Shown here: one piece after another, positions 10,449 through 18,937 of the stretch
Layout of the letters: every line of letters starts with the position of its first letter
Position numbering within the stretch: the first letter of the stretch is position 1
Origin: Zoogloeaceae bacterium
GTDB taxonomy: Bacteria; Pseudomonadota; Gammaproteobacteria; Burkholderiales; Rhodocyclaceae
Reading direction: 5' to 3'
Length of the DNA: 64,000 bases
Assembly (NCBI GenBank): GCA_024235655.1
Contig: JACKLY010000002.1
Location: 124,001-188,000, forward strand
Program-made: the position numbers and the translations under genes
Notes under the pieces: generated by a model
The model's input: the letters and a program-made list of their open reading frames with translations, nothing else
Told to the model about the DNA's origin: nothing
Databases searched by the model: none

Positions 10449-11549
10449 TCAGAGTTTCTTTTTGCCGCGCAGGGCAGCCTGCAACATGGTCAGAATGAAC
10501 AGGGCCAGACAGAGGGCGTTCCCGGCCCCTCCCATGGCACGCAGTTCGGCAAGCCCGGCCAGGTCGCCGGCCACCCGCAGCAGCAGCGAAAGATGCAAGA
10601 GCAGCAGCGGCACGTAGAAACCGGCGTGGTAGCGCAAGGCCACACGAACGACCGCGGGAAAAATGATCGGCGCATGACCAAAGACCATGGCCAGCACGAA
10701 GCCGACGAAGATGGAATGCAGGGCGGCATCTGTCAGCCATGTCAGGCCAGCCAGCCATGGCTGCAACAAGAACAGCAGCCCGCCGGACAACAGCCAGAAA
10801 TAGCCGGACAACAGGCAAACTGCAATGAACCGGGTCAATCCCTGCTGGCGGACCGTGCGCCGCGCCACATCCTGACGCAACAACCAGAGCGCCATGCCCA
10901 GCAAGGACGCCCCGAGCAGGCTGAACCCTGCAGCGCTCACCGCGCTTAGCAGGATGGCCAGCAGGTGGATGCCGACAATTACCACAAAGATCTGCCGTGC
11001 ATACGGCGACGGCGGCAGGAAACGCGACAGTTCCAGCCGCTCCCCGGCAATGGTCAGCACCAGAAAACCGATCCAGCCAGCAATTGCCAGCTGATGTTGC
11101 CCGGTAAGCCAGGCAATGGCCGCCAGCAGGGCCAAGGCTGAGGCGATTGTCAGCACCCTGGCATGCAGCGAAGGTTGCCGCGCAGCGGCAAATACGGTGA
11201 CCAGCGTAAGTACCCCTGCGCTACCCGCCATGAACGTCAGCGCCACCTGTTCAGGCACACCGGCGATCAACAGAAAACCGCCCAGGCCGGCACACAGAGG
11301 CGCGAGGTAGCCCCAGCGCCGGCCCAGCGCCACCGCCCGCTCCAGGCCAATTACCGTGCCAAAAAAGGCGGCCACCATCAGCGGCCCATGGACGGCAACC
11401 AGTTCCGGTCGCGGCAAGGGCACCGGCCAACCCGCCCGGAACAAGCCGGCAGCCACGCCCGCCAGCAAGGACAGCATGCCCAGAATCAGCAGTGGAAAAC
11501 GCCAGGCAACGGGCAAGCCGCCGGTGTCGGTACGTGCAGGTGGTGCCAT
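10449..11549 (-). CDS. Multi-pass membrane protein, NnrS-like
   Basis: About 366 aa with 11-12 hydrophobic segments and very little outside the membrane. Conserved-looking histidines lie in membrane helices (VAVHGPLMVAAFFGT near the start and LHSIFVGFVLAMVFGHAPI near the end), as in NnrS and related proteins linked to nitric-oxide or heme/copper metabolism in denitrifiers. That link is by resemblance only. ATG 11547-11549 is preferred; the frame is also open from a GTG at 11594, which would overlap the preceding gene. Confidence 0.72.
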   Translation of the reverse strand: MAPPARTDTGGLPVAWRFPLLILGMLSLLAGVAAGLFRAGWPVPLPRPELVAVHGPLMVAAFFGTVIGLERAVALGRRWGYLAPLCAGLGGFLLIAGVPEQVALTFMAGSAGVLTLVTVFAAARQPSLHARVLTIASALALLAAIAWLTGQHQLAIAGWIGFLVLTIAGERLELSRFLPPSPYARQIFVVIVGIHLLAILLSAVSAAGFSLLGASLLGMALWLLRQDVARRTVRQQGLTRFIAVCLLSGYFWLLSGGLLFLLQPWLAGLTWLTDAALHSIFVGFVLAMVFGHAPIIFPAVVRVALRYHAGFYVPLLLLHLSLLLRVAGDLAGLAELRAMGGAGNALCLALFILTMLQAALRGKKKL

Positions 11550-11562
11550 GTCGGCGGGGGCC

Positions 11563-11904
11563 TTACCAGCCAAAATGACTACGGGCCGTTTCACTCATCC
11601 GTTCCGGTGACCAGGGGGGCTCCCAGACCAGATTCAGTTCAAGCTGCACGCCATCAGGCAAGATCGCTGAGACCGCGGCACCCGCTTCGTCAAGGATCAT
11701 GTCGCCCATTGGGCAGGTCGGCGAGGTCATGGTGATATCGACCGCCATGACTGACTCCAGACTGACGATGCGATAGACCAGCCCAAGCTCGACGATATTG
11801 ATCCCGGCTTCGGGATCAACCACCTGACGCAGGGCATTTCGCACACGCTCGACAAGCCCAGGCTCGTCGGACGCCAGGACGGCCCCGCTGTTTTCCTGAC
11901 CCAT
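11563..11904 (-). CDS. MIP18/DUF59-family iron-sulfur cluster assembly protein (SufT/PaaD-like)
   Basis: 113 aa, a single-domain DUF59 protein. It has VDPEAGINIVELGLVY and the hallmark TSPTCPMG with C64, the cysteine implicated in Fe-S protein maturation, and ends LVWEPPWSPERMS as typical of the group. A GGAGGG precedes the ATG. It sits between the PilZ-STAS gene and the NnrS-like gene on one strand, with 14-base gaps, so co-transcription is likely. The client protein is unknown; it is not next to a suf or paa operon. Confidence 0.88.
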   Translation of the reverse strand: MGQENSGAVLASDEPGLVERVRNALRQVVDPEAGINIVELGLVYRIVSLESVMAVDITMTSPTCPMGDMILDEAGAAVSAILPDGVQLELNLVWEPPWSPERMSETARSHFGW

Positions 11905-11918
11905 TCAACCCTCCGGAA

Positions 11919-12503
11919 TTATTGCCAGGCCGCCGCGACACATGAGGAACGCCGCTCGACCTTGGTGCCATAGCGGGAAACGGCAAGCGCACACATCGCC
12001 ACCCCTTCGCTGTCGATCCGCGTGACTTCGGAAAGGTCGATTTCCGTCACCCCGACCCGCGCCACCCCGTGCATGAAGTCATTGCGGTTGGCGGCAGTCA
12101 GCCCGCCGGCAATGCGCATCAGCTTGCCACCATGGTGCGTATGAATGGTCAGGATGCTGGCCTTGCCGCGGCGAATTGCGCCATTGATGGCATCGTCGAT
12201 CAGATGCTGGCTCATCGGGCCGGCATGAAAGCGGGCACCGTACAACCCCTCTCCCACCCGGCTGGCAACTGTGGCTGCGATATCGATCAGGGCCGATTCG
12301 AAGACGCGGAATTCACAGCCGATGGTTTCCCCAACGGCCAACTGGAAATCACTGCGGAACATCAAGCCACCCAGCGACAGGTTTTCCAGCCCACCTGCAG
12401 CCCGCTCACCGCGATGGCCAAGCATCATCGGCAGCGCATGGTCAAACTGCACGCGCTGATGACGACGCTGCTCGGTGCAGGGATGGGGGTCACGCTCTGA
12501 CAT
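11919..12503 (-). CDS. PilZ domain protein with C-terminal STAS-like domain
   Basis: 194 aa. The N-terminal PilZ domain (about 10-105) has the c-di-GMP-binding RRHQR (13-17) and NLSLGG (41-46; the usual first Asp is Asn). The C-terminal ~75 residues (from about 112) resemble a STAS/anti-sigma-antagonist fold, with VTEIDLSEVTRIDSEGVAM. The fusion suggests that second-messenger binding is coupled to a partner-switch style interaction. First of a probable three-gene operon, divergent from dacB. Confidence 0.85.
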   Translation of the reverse strand: MSERDPHPCTEQRRHQRVQFDHALPMMLGHRGERAAGGLENLSLGGLMFRSDFQLAVGETIGCEFRVFESALIDIAATVASRVGEGLYGARFHAGPMSQHLIDDAINGAIRRGKASILTIHTHHGGKLMRIAGGLTAANRNDFMHGVARVGVTEIDLSEVTRIDSEGVAMCALAVSRYGTKVERRSSCVAAAWQ

Positions 12504-12566
12504 GAAGGCTCGCTAAGGCAAAATGTGGGGCAATATTACCAAACCTGCCCCCACCCGATACCCGTC

Positions 12567-13976
12567 ATGACGATCACCGGCATTTTCCGAACCTTTCTCT
12601 CGCTGCTGCTCTGCGGCCCTTTGTTCGCCTTTGCTGCCAGCAAGTTGCCCGTGCCACTGGCCAATGCACTGGAAAGCGCCAAGCTACCGGCAGCCCATGC
12701 CGCGTTCTTCGTGCAGCAGGTCGATGCCAATGCACCACTGCTGTCCTACAACGCCGAGCAAGCGATGAACCCGGCCTCGACCATGAAACTGGTCACCGCC
12801 TATGCCGCCCTTGACCTGCTGGGACCAGCCTATCGCTGGAAGACGCAGGTACTGGCCGACGCACTGCCCCGTGCCGGCAGGCTGGCCGGCAGGCTGGCCG
12901 GCAATCTGTACCTGAAAGGCAGTGGCGACCCCAGCCTGACAGTCGAACAGCTCTGGATGCTGCTGCGGCAATTGCGCAGCCGTGGCATCACCGAGATCGG
13001 CGGCGACCTGATGCTCGACCGCAGTGATTTTCAACTCCCCCCCCACGACCCGGCAGCTTTCGACAACGAACCCCTGCGCCCTTACAACGCCGGCGCCGAT
13101 GCCCTGCTGGTCAATTTCAACAGCCTGCGCATTGCCCTGTTGCCAAACATCGCCAGCCGCAGCGTCAACGCCGTCATCGAAACGCCCGTCATGGATTTCC
13201 GTATTGACCCACGCATTCAACTGAGCGACGGCCCCTGTGGAGACTGGCGTGAAAAACTCACGGTGGCGATCAGCGGCAAACAGCTGGTGCTTGGCGGCAG
13301 CCTGGCCGCCAGTTGTGGCGAAAAGACATTGCACCTTTCCGCACTCCCGGCCGACGACCACATTGCACAACTATTCAGTGCGCTGTGGCAGGAGCTGGGC
13401 GGCACCTTCTCCGGAAAAGTGAGCAATGGCACCGTACCGGCAGGCGCACACCTGCTGCTTGAGCACAGCTCGCCCTCGCTCAGTGAAATCGTCTTCGACA
13501 TGAACAAGTGGAGCAACAACGTCATGGCCCGCCAGCTGTTGCTGGCACTGGCCCCGTCCCGGCCGGCAAGCATTGAGGCCGGGCGGCGGCGCCTCGAAAG
13601 CTGGCTCAATGACAAGGGTGTTCGGGGCATCACCATCGATAACGGCGCCGGGCTTTCCCGGGAAGCACGGCTGAGCGCAGCGGGCCTCGGCAAGCTGCTC
13701 CTCGCTGCCTGGAAAAGCCCGGTGATGCCGGAGTTGATGGCCTCGCTGCCGATTGCCGGCAGCGATGGCACCTTGAAAAAACGGCTGGGTGACAGCCCGG
13801 CTGCCGGGCGCGCCCACCTGAAAACCGGCTATATCGAAGGCGTGCGCAGTATCGCCGGCTATGTCATGGATCGCAGCGGGCAGCGCTGGGTGGTCGTTGG
13901 CATCCTCAACGACGCGCAGATGAAGAATGGCTCGAAGCCGCTCGACGAACTGGTGCGCTGGGTTGCCGAACGCTAG
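12567..13976 (+). CDS. dacB: D-alanyl-D-alanine carboxypeptidase/endopeptidase (PBP4)
   Basis: Periplasmic peptidase of peptidoglycan remodelling, S13 family. A signal peptide covers about residues 1-24 (LSLLLCGPLFAFAAS). The active-site triad motifs are S71-T-M-K74, SNN in KWSNNVMAR, and KTG in LKTGYIEG. At ~469 aa it is full length. ATG 12567 gives the proper signal peptide; a GTG 42 bases upstream would spoil it. A small in-frame duplication, RLAGRLAG, occurs at 12880-12905. It overlaps the next, convergent gene by four bases. Confidence 0.93.
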   Translation: MTITGIFRTFLSLLLCGPLFAFAASKLPVPLANALESAKLPAAHAAFFVQQVDANAPLLSYNAEQAMNPASTMKLVTAYAALDLLGPAYRWKTQVLADALPRAGRLAGRLAGNLYLKGSGDPSLTVEQLWMLLRQLRSRGITEIGGDLMLDRSDFQLPPHDPAAFDNEPLRPYNAGADALLVNFNSLRIALLPNIASRSVNAVIETPVMDFRIDPRIQLSDGPCGDWREKLTVAISGKQLVLGGSLAASCGEKTLHLSALPADDHIAQLFSALWQELGGTFSGKVSNGTVPAGAHLLLEHSSPSLSEIVFDMNKWSNNVMARQLLLALAPSRPASIEAGRRRLESWLNDKGVRGITIDNGAGLSREARLSAAGLGKLLLAAWKSPVMPELMASLPIAGSDGTLKKRLGDSPAAGRAHLKTGYIEGVRSIAGYVMDRSGQRWVVVGILNDAQMKNGSKPLDELVRWVAER

Positions 13977-14380
13977 ATCACCATCGGCTTGATGTCCGAC
14001 AAGGCCATCCAGCCGCGCACCACCCGATAGGCCACCCACACGCCGAGAATGGCGATCAGCGCCCAGGCAATGGGGATGCCGATGATGGTGATGATGAACA
14101 GGCCATAGACGATCAGCCAGAGCAGCGTGAACCAGAAGGTGCGAATCTGCCAGCGGAAGTGGCTTTCCAGCCAGGTGCCGGCGACATCGCCACGTTTCAC
14201 GTAGTTGAGAATGACGGCCAGCAGCGAAGGCACGCCAAAGACAAAGCCCCCGGCGACGGTTGCCGAAGAGAGTACGCCGACCACCACGGCAACGGCATGC
14301 AGGCCGTAGATCAGGTGCGTCAGTTGCACCAGCGAGGGGCGAACCCCCATCAGGTCAGGCTGGGGAACAGGTTCTTGCAT
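13973..14380 (-). CDS. DUF4870-family membrane protein
   Basis: 135 aa with about four hydrophobic segments (28-50, 53-66, 88-102, 104-125) and the characteristic TWLESHFRWQIRTFW between helices 2 and 3. Function unknown for the family; many members are small inner-membrane proteins. GGAG lies seven bases before the ATG. Its stop overlaps the end of dacB tail to tail. Confidence 0.85.
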   Translation of the reverse strand: MQEPVPQPDLMGVRPSLVQLTHLIYGLHAVAVVVGVLSSATVAGGFVFGVPSLLAVILNYVKRGDVAGTWLESHFRWQIRTFWFTLLWLIVYGLFIITIIGIPIAWALIAILGVWVAYRVVRGWMALSDIKPMVI

Positions 14381-14446
14381 GAAAACTCCTTCGGGTCGTG
14401 GATGCTTACAGTGCGCTTCGCGGCACGCACCGGCGCCGTGCTTTCG

Positions 14447-14932
14447 TTACAACAGTTTTTGCAGCAGCAATGCCTGCCCGGCTGCCGGGTCGAGTTCATA
14501 GGGCACATAACCGGCGCGTTGATAGGCCGCCATGGCTGGCTGATTCCGGGCCAGCACCTCAAGCGTCAGCTTGCAGCAGCCAAGCGCCTGTGCCCGCTGC
14601 TCAGCCCAGGCCAGCAAGGCTTGCCCAACACCCTGCCCACGCCAGCCAGCACGCACCACGATGTCGTGGATATTGAGCAGGGGCTGTGCCGCAAAAGTGG
14701 AAAAGCCGGCAAAACAATTGATCAGGCCGACCGGCTCAGTTTCTGAAAATGCCAATGCGCCGTGAAAAATCGGCAAACCCCTGAGCGCTTCTACCAGATG
14801 TGTTCGGGCATAAGACGACAAGCCCGCACCGCCCCCCATCGGATCAAGCGCGTAGTGATCGAGCAATTCAAGAAAAGCTGCTGCCTGATTGCTGTCGTGC
14901 AGATCGAGCGGGTGAATCTGAATCCCGGGCAT
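14447..14932 (-). CDS. GNAT-family N-acetyltransferase
   Basis: 161 aa with the acetyl-CoA binding motif A RGQGVGQALL (Q/RxxGxG/A), the following helix, and the C-terminal motif NQPAMAAYQRAGYVPYEL, all standard for GNAT enzymes. ATG 14930-14932 follows the ubiD stop by two bases, so the two genes are translationally linked; a longer frame inside ubiD is unlikely to be used. The acyl acceptor is unknown. Confidence 0.85.
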   Translation of the reverse strand: MPGIQIHPLDLHDSNQAAAFLELLDHYALDPMGGGAGLSSYARTHLVEALRGLPIFHGALAFSETEPVGLINCFAGFSTFAAQPLLNIHDIVVRAGWRGQGVGQALLAWAEQRAQALGCCKLTLEVLARNQPAMAAYQRAGYVPYELDPAAGQALLLQKLL

Positions 14933-14934
14933 CG

Positions 14935-16413
14935 TCACAATCCGAGCTGTGCCCACATTGCGTCGACCCGCTGCTTTACTGTCTCGTCCATGGTGATGGT
15001 GCGCCCCCACTCGCGGTCGGTTTCGCCCGGCCATTTGTTGGTCGCGTCGACACCCATCTTGCTGCCGAGGCCGGCTACTGGCGAAGCGAAATCGAGATAG
15101 TCGATCGGCGTATTCTCGGCGATCAGTGTGTCGCGCGCCGCATCGACCCGCGTGGTCAGCGCCCAGATCACTTCCTTCCAGTCGCGCACATCGACATCGT
15201 CATCCACCACGATGATGAACTTGGTGTACATGAACTGGCGCAGGAAGCTCCAGATGCCAAACATCACCCGCTTGGCGTGGCCGGCGTACTGTTTCCTGAT
15301 GCTGACCACGGCCAGGCGGTAGGAACAGCCTTCCGGCGGCAGATAGAAGTCGACGATTTCCGGAAACTGCTTCTGCAGGATCGGCACGAACACCTCGTTG
15401 AGCGCGACGCCGAGCATCGCCGGCTCGTCCGGCGGCTTGCCGGTGTAGGTGCTGTGGTAGATCGGGTCGCGGCGCATGGTGATGCGCTCCACCGTGAATA
15501 CCGGAAATTCGGCCTGTTCGTTGTAGTAGCCGGTGTGGTCACCGTAGGGGCCTTCGAGTGCGCTCTCGCCCGGATGGATGACACCTTCCAAGACAATTTC
15601 GGCCGAGGCCGGCACCTGCAAATCCGCCTTTCTCTGCAAGTCTCCGATGCACTTCACCAGCTCGGTGCGAGAACCACGCAGCAAGCCGGCGAACTGGTAT
15701 TCGGAGAGCGTGTCCGGCACCGGCGTCACGGCGCCGAGGATGGTGGCCGGATCGGCCCCCAAGGCCACTGCCACCGGATACGGCTGGCCGGGGAATTTCT
15801 GGCAGTGGTCACGAAAATCCAGCGCGCCACCACGGTGCGCCAGCCAGCGCATGATCAGCTTGTTCGGCCCCAACACCTGCTGGCGATAGATGCCCAGATT
15901 CTGCCGGCTCTTGTTCGGGCCGCGCGTGATGGTCAGCCCCCAGGTAATCAGCGGCGCCACGTCGCCCGGCCAGCAGTGCTGGATCGGCAGGCGTGAGAGG
16001 TCGACATCCTTTTCATCCCACACCACCTCCTGGCACGGCGCCGACGAGAGCACCTTGGGCGCCATGGCCAGCACCTGCTTCAGCAGTGGCAGCTTGTCCC
16101 ACGCGTCCTTGAGCCCTTTCGGCGGTTCCGGTTCCTTCAGGTAAGCGAGCGTCTTGCCGACTTCGCGCAAGGCCAGCATGTCTTCCTGCCCCATACCCAG
16201 TGCCACGCGGCGTGGCGTACCGAAGAGGTTGCCAAGCACCGGCATGTCGTGGCCCTTGACCTTCTCGAACAGGATCGCCGGCCCACCGGTACGCAGCACA
16301 CGGTCGCAGATCTCGGTCATCTCCAGCACGGGATCAACCTCAACGCTGACGCGCTTGAGTTCGCCGATGCGCTCGAGTTGGGCAATGAAGTCGCGGAGGT
16401 CTTTGTAATGCAT
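14935..16413 (-). CDS. ubiD: 4-hydroxy-3-polyprenylbenzoate decarboxylase UbiD
   Basis: Prenylated-FMN-dependent decarboxylase of ubiquinone synthesis. At 492 aa it is the normal length, beginning MHYKDLRDFIAQLERIGELK. The FMN-binding region contains NLGIYRQQVLGPNKLIMRW and later EGPYGDHTGYYNE with the conserved acidic residues. ATG 16411-16413 is supported by AGGA; an upstream extension of the frame runs over the divergent kinase promoter and lacks resemblance. With ubiA nearby it forms part of the ubiquinone set. The flavin prenyltransferase ubiX is not in view. Confidence 0.95.
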   Translation of the reverse strand: MHYKDLRDFIAQLERIGELKRVSVEVDPVLEMTEICDRVLRTGGPAILFEKVKGHDMPVLGNLFGTPRRVALGMGQEDMLALREVGKTLAYLKEPEPPKGLKDAWDKLPLLKQVLAMAPKVLSSAPCQEVVWDEKDVDLSRLPIQHCWPGDVAPLITWGLTITRGPNKSRQNLGIYRQQVLGPNKLIMRWLAHRGGALDFRDHCQKFPGQPYPVAVALGADPATILGAVTPVPDTLSEYQFAGLLRGSRTELVKCIGDLQRKADLQVPASAEIVLEGVIHPGESALEGPYGDHTGYYNEQAEFPVFTVERITMRRDPIYHSTYTGKPPDEPAMLGVALNEVFVPILQKQFPEIVDFYLPPEGCSYRLAVVSIRKQYAGHAKRVMFGIWSFLRQFMYTKFIIVVDDDVDVRDWKEVIWALTTRVDAARDTLIAENTPIDYLDFASPVAGLGSKMGVDATNKWPGETDREWGRTITMDETVKQRVDAMWAQLGL

Positions 16414-16483
16414 CGGAGTCCTGGAAAGATTGGCCGGGGCAGCTTGCGGGATTATAGTGCCTGCAAACAGACCGAGGCACTCC

Positions 16484-17992
16484 ATGGACCGGAATGAACT
16501 GATCGATTGCTTGCCATGCATCGCTTTTACTGCCCGCGTCGATGCAGAGCGCCTGCACTTTGAGCACACAGGGGGGGCCGGGCTCCGCCGACTGGCGGTC
16601 GGCACAGACGATGGTGCCCGCCTGGCAGAGGCGATTCACCCTGATGATTTGCCGAAGTTTACTCAAGCCGACGGCGGTGCCGAATGCCCGGTTCGTCTGC
16701 GCGGCGCCGACGGCGAATGGCTGCCCTGTTGCCTCTATCGCGGCAACACCGTCGCCGATGGTGAGGGATACCGCTACACCGGACTGCTGACCAACGCCAC
16801 CGGACAACAGGCTTTGCTCGACGACGCCCAGCGTTACCGCGATTACGCCGAAATGTCCTCGGACTGGTACTGGGAGCAGGACGAGGAATTCCGCTTCACC
16901 TACTTCTCGCGTGAATTCGAAGAGGTTACCGGCGTCCCCAGCAGCCGGGGCCTCGGCAAGACACGCTGGCAAGGGCTGGGCAAGGAGCGGCTGAGCAACA
17001 TCGACTGGGCCGCGCACGAACAGAGCCTGCGCGCACACCAGCCCTTCCGCAACCTCGAGTACCCCGCCCGCCGCCAGGACGGCAAGATCGTCTGGTTCCG
17101 CGTCAGCGGCAAGCCACGTTTCGACAGGTCCGGCCGCTTCACCGGCTATTTCGGCATTGCGTCCGATGTCAGCGCCGGCAAGAAAATGGAAACCCACATC
17201 CACCAATCCGAGCGACTGGCGGCGATCGGCCAACTGGCGGCGGGCATGGCCCATGAGATCAACAACCCGATCGGCTTCGTCCGTTCCAACCTGGAAACCC
17301 TGGGCAAGTACCTGAACGATCTGCTGGCACTGGCAGAAACGGCGGCCGCCCTGACCCATGACGCGGCACCGACGCCAGAACTGCGCAGCGCATTGCAGCA
17401 GGCAATCGCTTCTGCCGATCTCGATTTTCTGCGCGAGGACGCACCGCAACTGATCGACGAATGCCGCAGCGGGCTGGACCGTGTGCGCAAGATCGTCGCC
17501 GACCTCCGCGAATTTGCCCACGAGGGCGAGGCCGAATGGAGCGATGCCGATATCTGTACCTGCCTGGATAGCGCCATCAATGTGCTGTCCGACAGCCTCC
17601 CGGAGCGCATCACGGTAAAAAGAGAACTGACGTCACTGCCACTGGTACGCTGCCGGCCAGCACTGATCAATCAGCTTGCGCTGGCACTGCTGACCAATGC
17701 CGTGCAGGCAGTGGCGGACAAGGGCGGCTGCATCACGGTCACAAGCGGCCAGTCGGATGAGCACACGGTATGGTTTGAAGTCAGCGACAACGGATGCGGC
17801 ATCCCGCCCGCAGACATGCCGCGTATCTTCGAGCCGTTCTTCACCACTCGACCGGTCGGCAAAGGCACCGGCATGGGACTCGCCACCTGCTTCGGCATCG
17901 TGACCGAGCATGGCGGGACCATCGACGCCCAGAGCACGCCGGGAAGCGGTAGCCGCTTTCGGGTCAGCCTGCCGCTGCAGCAACCAAGCTGA
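16484..17992 (+). CDS. PAS-domain sensor histidine kinase (soluble)
   Basis: 502 aa with no membrane segment. One PAS domain is clear (about 115-235: SSDWYWEQDEEFRFTYFS to FTGYFGIASDVS), with a poorer PAS-like region before it. A dimerization/H-box follows with phosphorylatable His in GMAHEINNPIGFV, then an HATPase domain with SDNGCGIPP, EPFFTTRPVGKGTGMGL and LPLQQ near the end. This is the NtrB-like orphan class with no adjacent regulator. ATG 16484 suits the domain layout. Confidence 0.9.
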   Translation: MDRNELIDCLPCIAFTARVDAERLHFEHTGGAGLRRLAVGTDDGARLAEAIHPDDLPKFTQADGGAECPVRLRGADGEWLPCCLYRGNTVADGEGYRYTGLLTNATGQQALLDDAQRYRDYAEMSSDWYWEQDEEFRFTYFSREFEEVTGVPSSRGLGKTRWQGLGKERLSNIDWAAHEQSLRAHQPFRNLEYPARRQDGKIVWFRVSGKPRFDRSGRFTGYFGIASDVSAGKKMETHIHQSERLAAIGQLAAGMAHEINNPIGFVRSNLETLGKYLNDLLALAETAAALTHDAAPTPELRSALQQAIASADLDFLREDAPQLIDECRSGLDRVRKIVADLREFAHEGEAEWSDADICTCLDSAINVLSDSLPERITVKRELTSLPLVRCRPALINQLALALLTNAVQAVADKGGCITVTSGQSDEHTVWFEVSDNGCGIPPADMPRIFEPFFTTRPVGKGTGMGLATCFGIVTEHGGTIDAQSTPGSGSRFRVSLPLQQPS

Positions 17993-18017
17993 CCACCGCG
18001 CCTTATCCTCGGCAGTA

Positions 18018-18911
18018 TTACTTCAGCGCACTTCCGGACATCAGGAAGTCGACCGCAATCCCGGAAAAAATGACCAGCCCGATCCAGTTGTTATGGAGAA
18101 AGGCCTTGAAGCAGCGCGCCGGTTCCCGTGTCCGGATCAGGGTGTAGTGATAGATCGCTATCCCTGCCGCCGCCACGAGCCCGGCATAGAAGGCAACGCC
18201 CATCGCCAGCCCGTGGCCGACCCACGCAATCAGTACCAGTGCCGCTGTGTAGCAACACATCACTGCCACCACATCGAAGCGTCCAAAGGTGATCGCCGAA
18301 GTACGGATACCGATTTTCAGGTCATCCTCGCGGTCCACCATGGCATATTCGGTATCGTAGGCCACCGCCCAGAAGACATTGGCCAGCAGCAGCCACCAGG
18401 CTTCGGCAGGCACGGAACCCAGATTGGCAGCATAGGCCATCGGGATGCCGAAACCGAAGGCGACACCAAGATAGGCCTGCGGGATGGCGAGAAAACGCTT
18501 GGTGAAAGGATAGGAGGCAGCGAGAAACAGCGCCGGTACCGACAGCCCGATGACCAGCCAGTTTTTCAGCGGCAGGATCAGCACAAAGGCGCACAGCACC
18601 AGTGCTGCGAAGAGAATCATCGCCTCCTTCGTCGACACCTTGCGTGCAGCCATCGGCCTGTTTTTCGTACGTTCGACATGCGGGTCGAAATCGCGGTCGG
18701 CAAAGTCGTTGATGACGCAGCCGGCCGAGCGCATGAGCACGGTACCGAGCACGAAGATCCACGCCACCATCCAGTGCGGCTGCCCCAGTGCCGACAGCCA
18801 CAAGCCCCACAGGGTCGGCCAGAGCAGGAGCAGGATGCCGATCGGCTTGTCCAGCCGCATTAACCTCTCGTAAAGGTCTAGCTTTTCGCGGATTTGAGCT
18901 ATATTTGTCAC
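18018..18911 (-). CDS. ubiA: 4-hydroxybenzoate polyprenyltransferase UbiA, 5' end supplied by the mobile element
   Basis: Membrane prenyltransferase that joins the polyprenyl chain to 4-hydroxybenzoate in ubiquinone synthesis. 297 aa, about nine membrane helices, with both Asp-rich motifs: NDFADRDFD (68-76) and DREDD (193-197). The start is GTG 18909-18911; no ATG is available before residue 18. The first ~23 codons come from the integrated element: the junction repeat 18843-18860 lies inside the gene, and the native first codons are left at 33761-33832. The reading frame is intact and conserved (LDLYERLMRLDKP versus native LDLYEKLMRLDKP). Its promoter must now lie in the element, inside or beside int. 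Confidence 0.95.
   Translation of the reverse strand: MTNIAQIREKLDLYERLMRLDKPIGILLLLWPTLWGLWLSALGQPHWMVAWIFVLGTVLMRSAGCVINDFADRDFDPHVERTKNRPMAARKVSTKEAMILFAALVLCAFVLILPLKNWLVIGLSVPALFLAASYPFTKRFLAIPQAYLGVAFGFGIPMAYAANLGSVPAEAWWLLLANVFWAVAYDTEYAMVDREDDLKIGIRTSAITFGRFDVVAVMCCYTAALVLIAWVGHGLAMGVAFYAGLVAAAGIAIYHYTLIRTREPARCFKAFLHNNWIGLVIFSGIAVDFLMSGSALK
18843..18860. repeat. Left attachment core (attL) within ubiA
   Basis: CGGCTTGTCCAGCCGCAT, identical to 33761-33778. The bases beyond it (to about 18879) remain similar to those beyond the right copy, because both encode the UbiA N-terminus, DLYE(R/K)LMRLDKP. Confidence 0.88.
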
Positions 18912-18924
18912 AGCCTTGTCACAG
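18905..18924. repeat. Tandem TTGTCACAG pair, candidate integrase arm site (left)
   Basis: Two copies of TTGTCACAG separated by CC. The same 20 bases recur at 33604-33623 in the same orientation near the right end. The pair overlaps the ubiA GTG start and lies just before the int ribosome binding site, so protein bound here could affect both divergent genes. Arm-site function is inferred. Confidence 0.6.
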
Positions 18925-18937
18925 TACGGAGCAATTC

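Noticed and set aside
12871..12905. Tandem 12-base repeat (GGCAGGCTGGCC) in dacB
   Set aside because: In-frame RLAGRLAG duplication of a GC-rich segment; probably slippage without functional meaning.
18876..18905. Possible int promoter with -10 TATATT
   Set aside because: The -10 is acceptable but no convincing -35 is found at proper spacing, so it is not listed as a feature.
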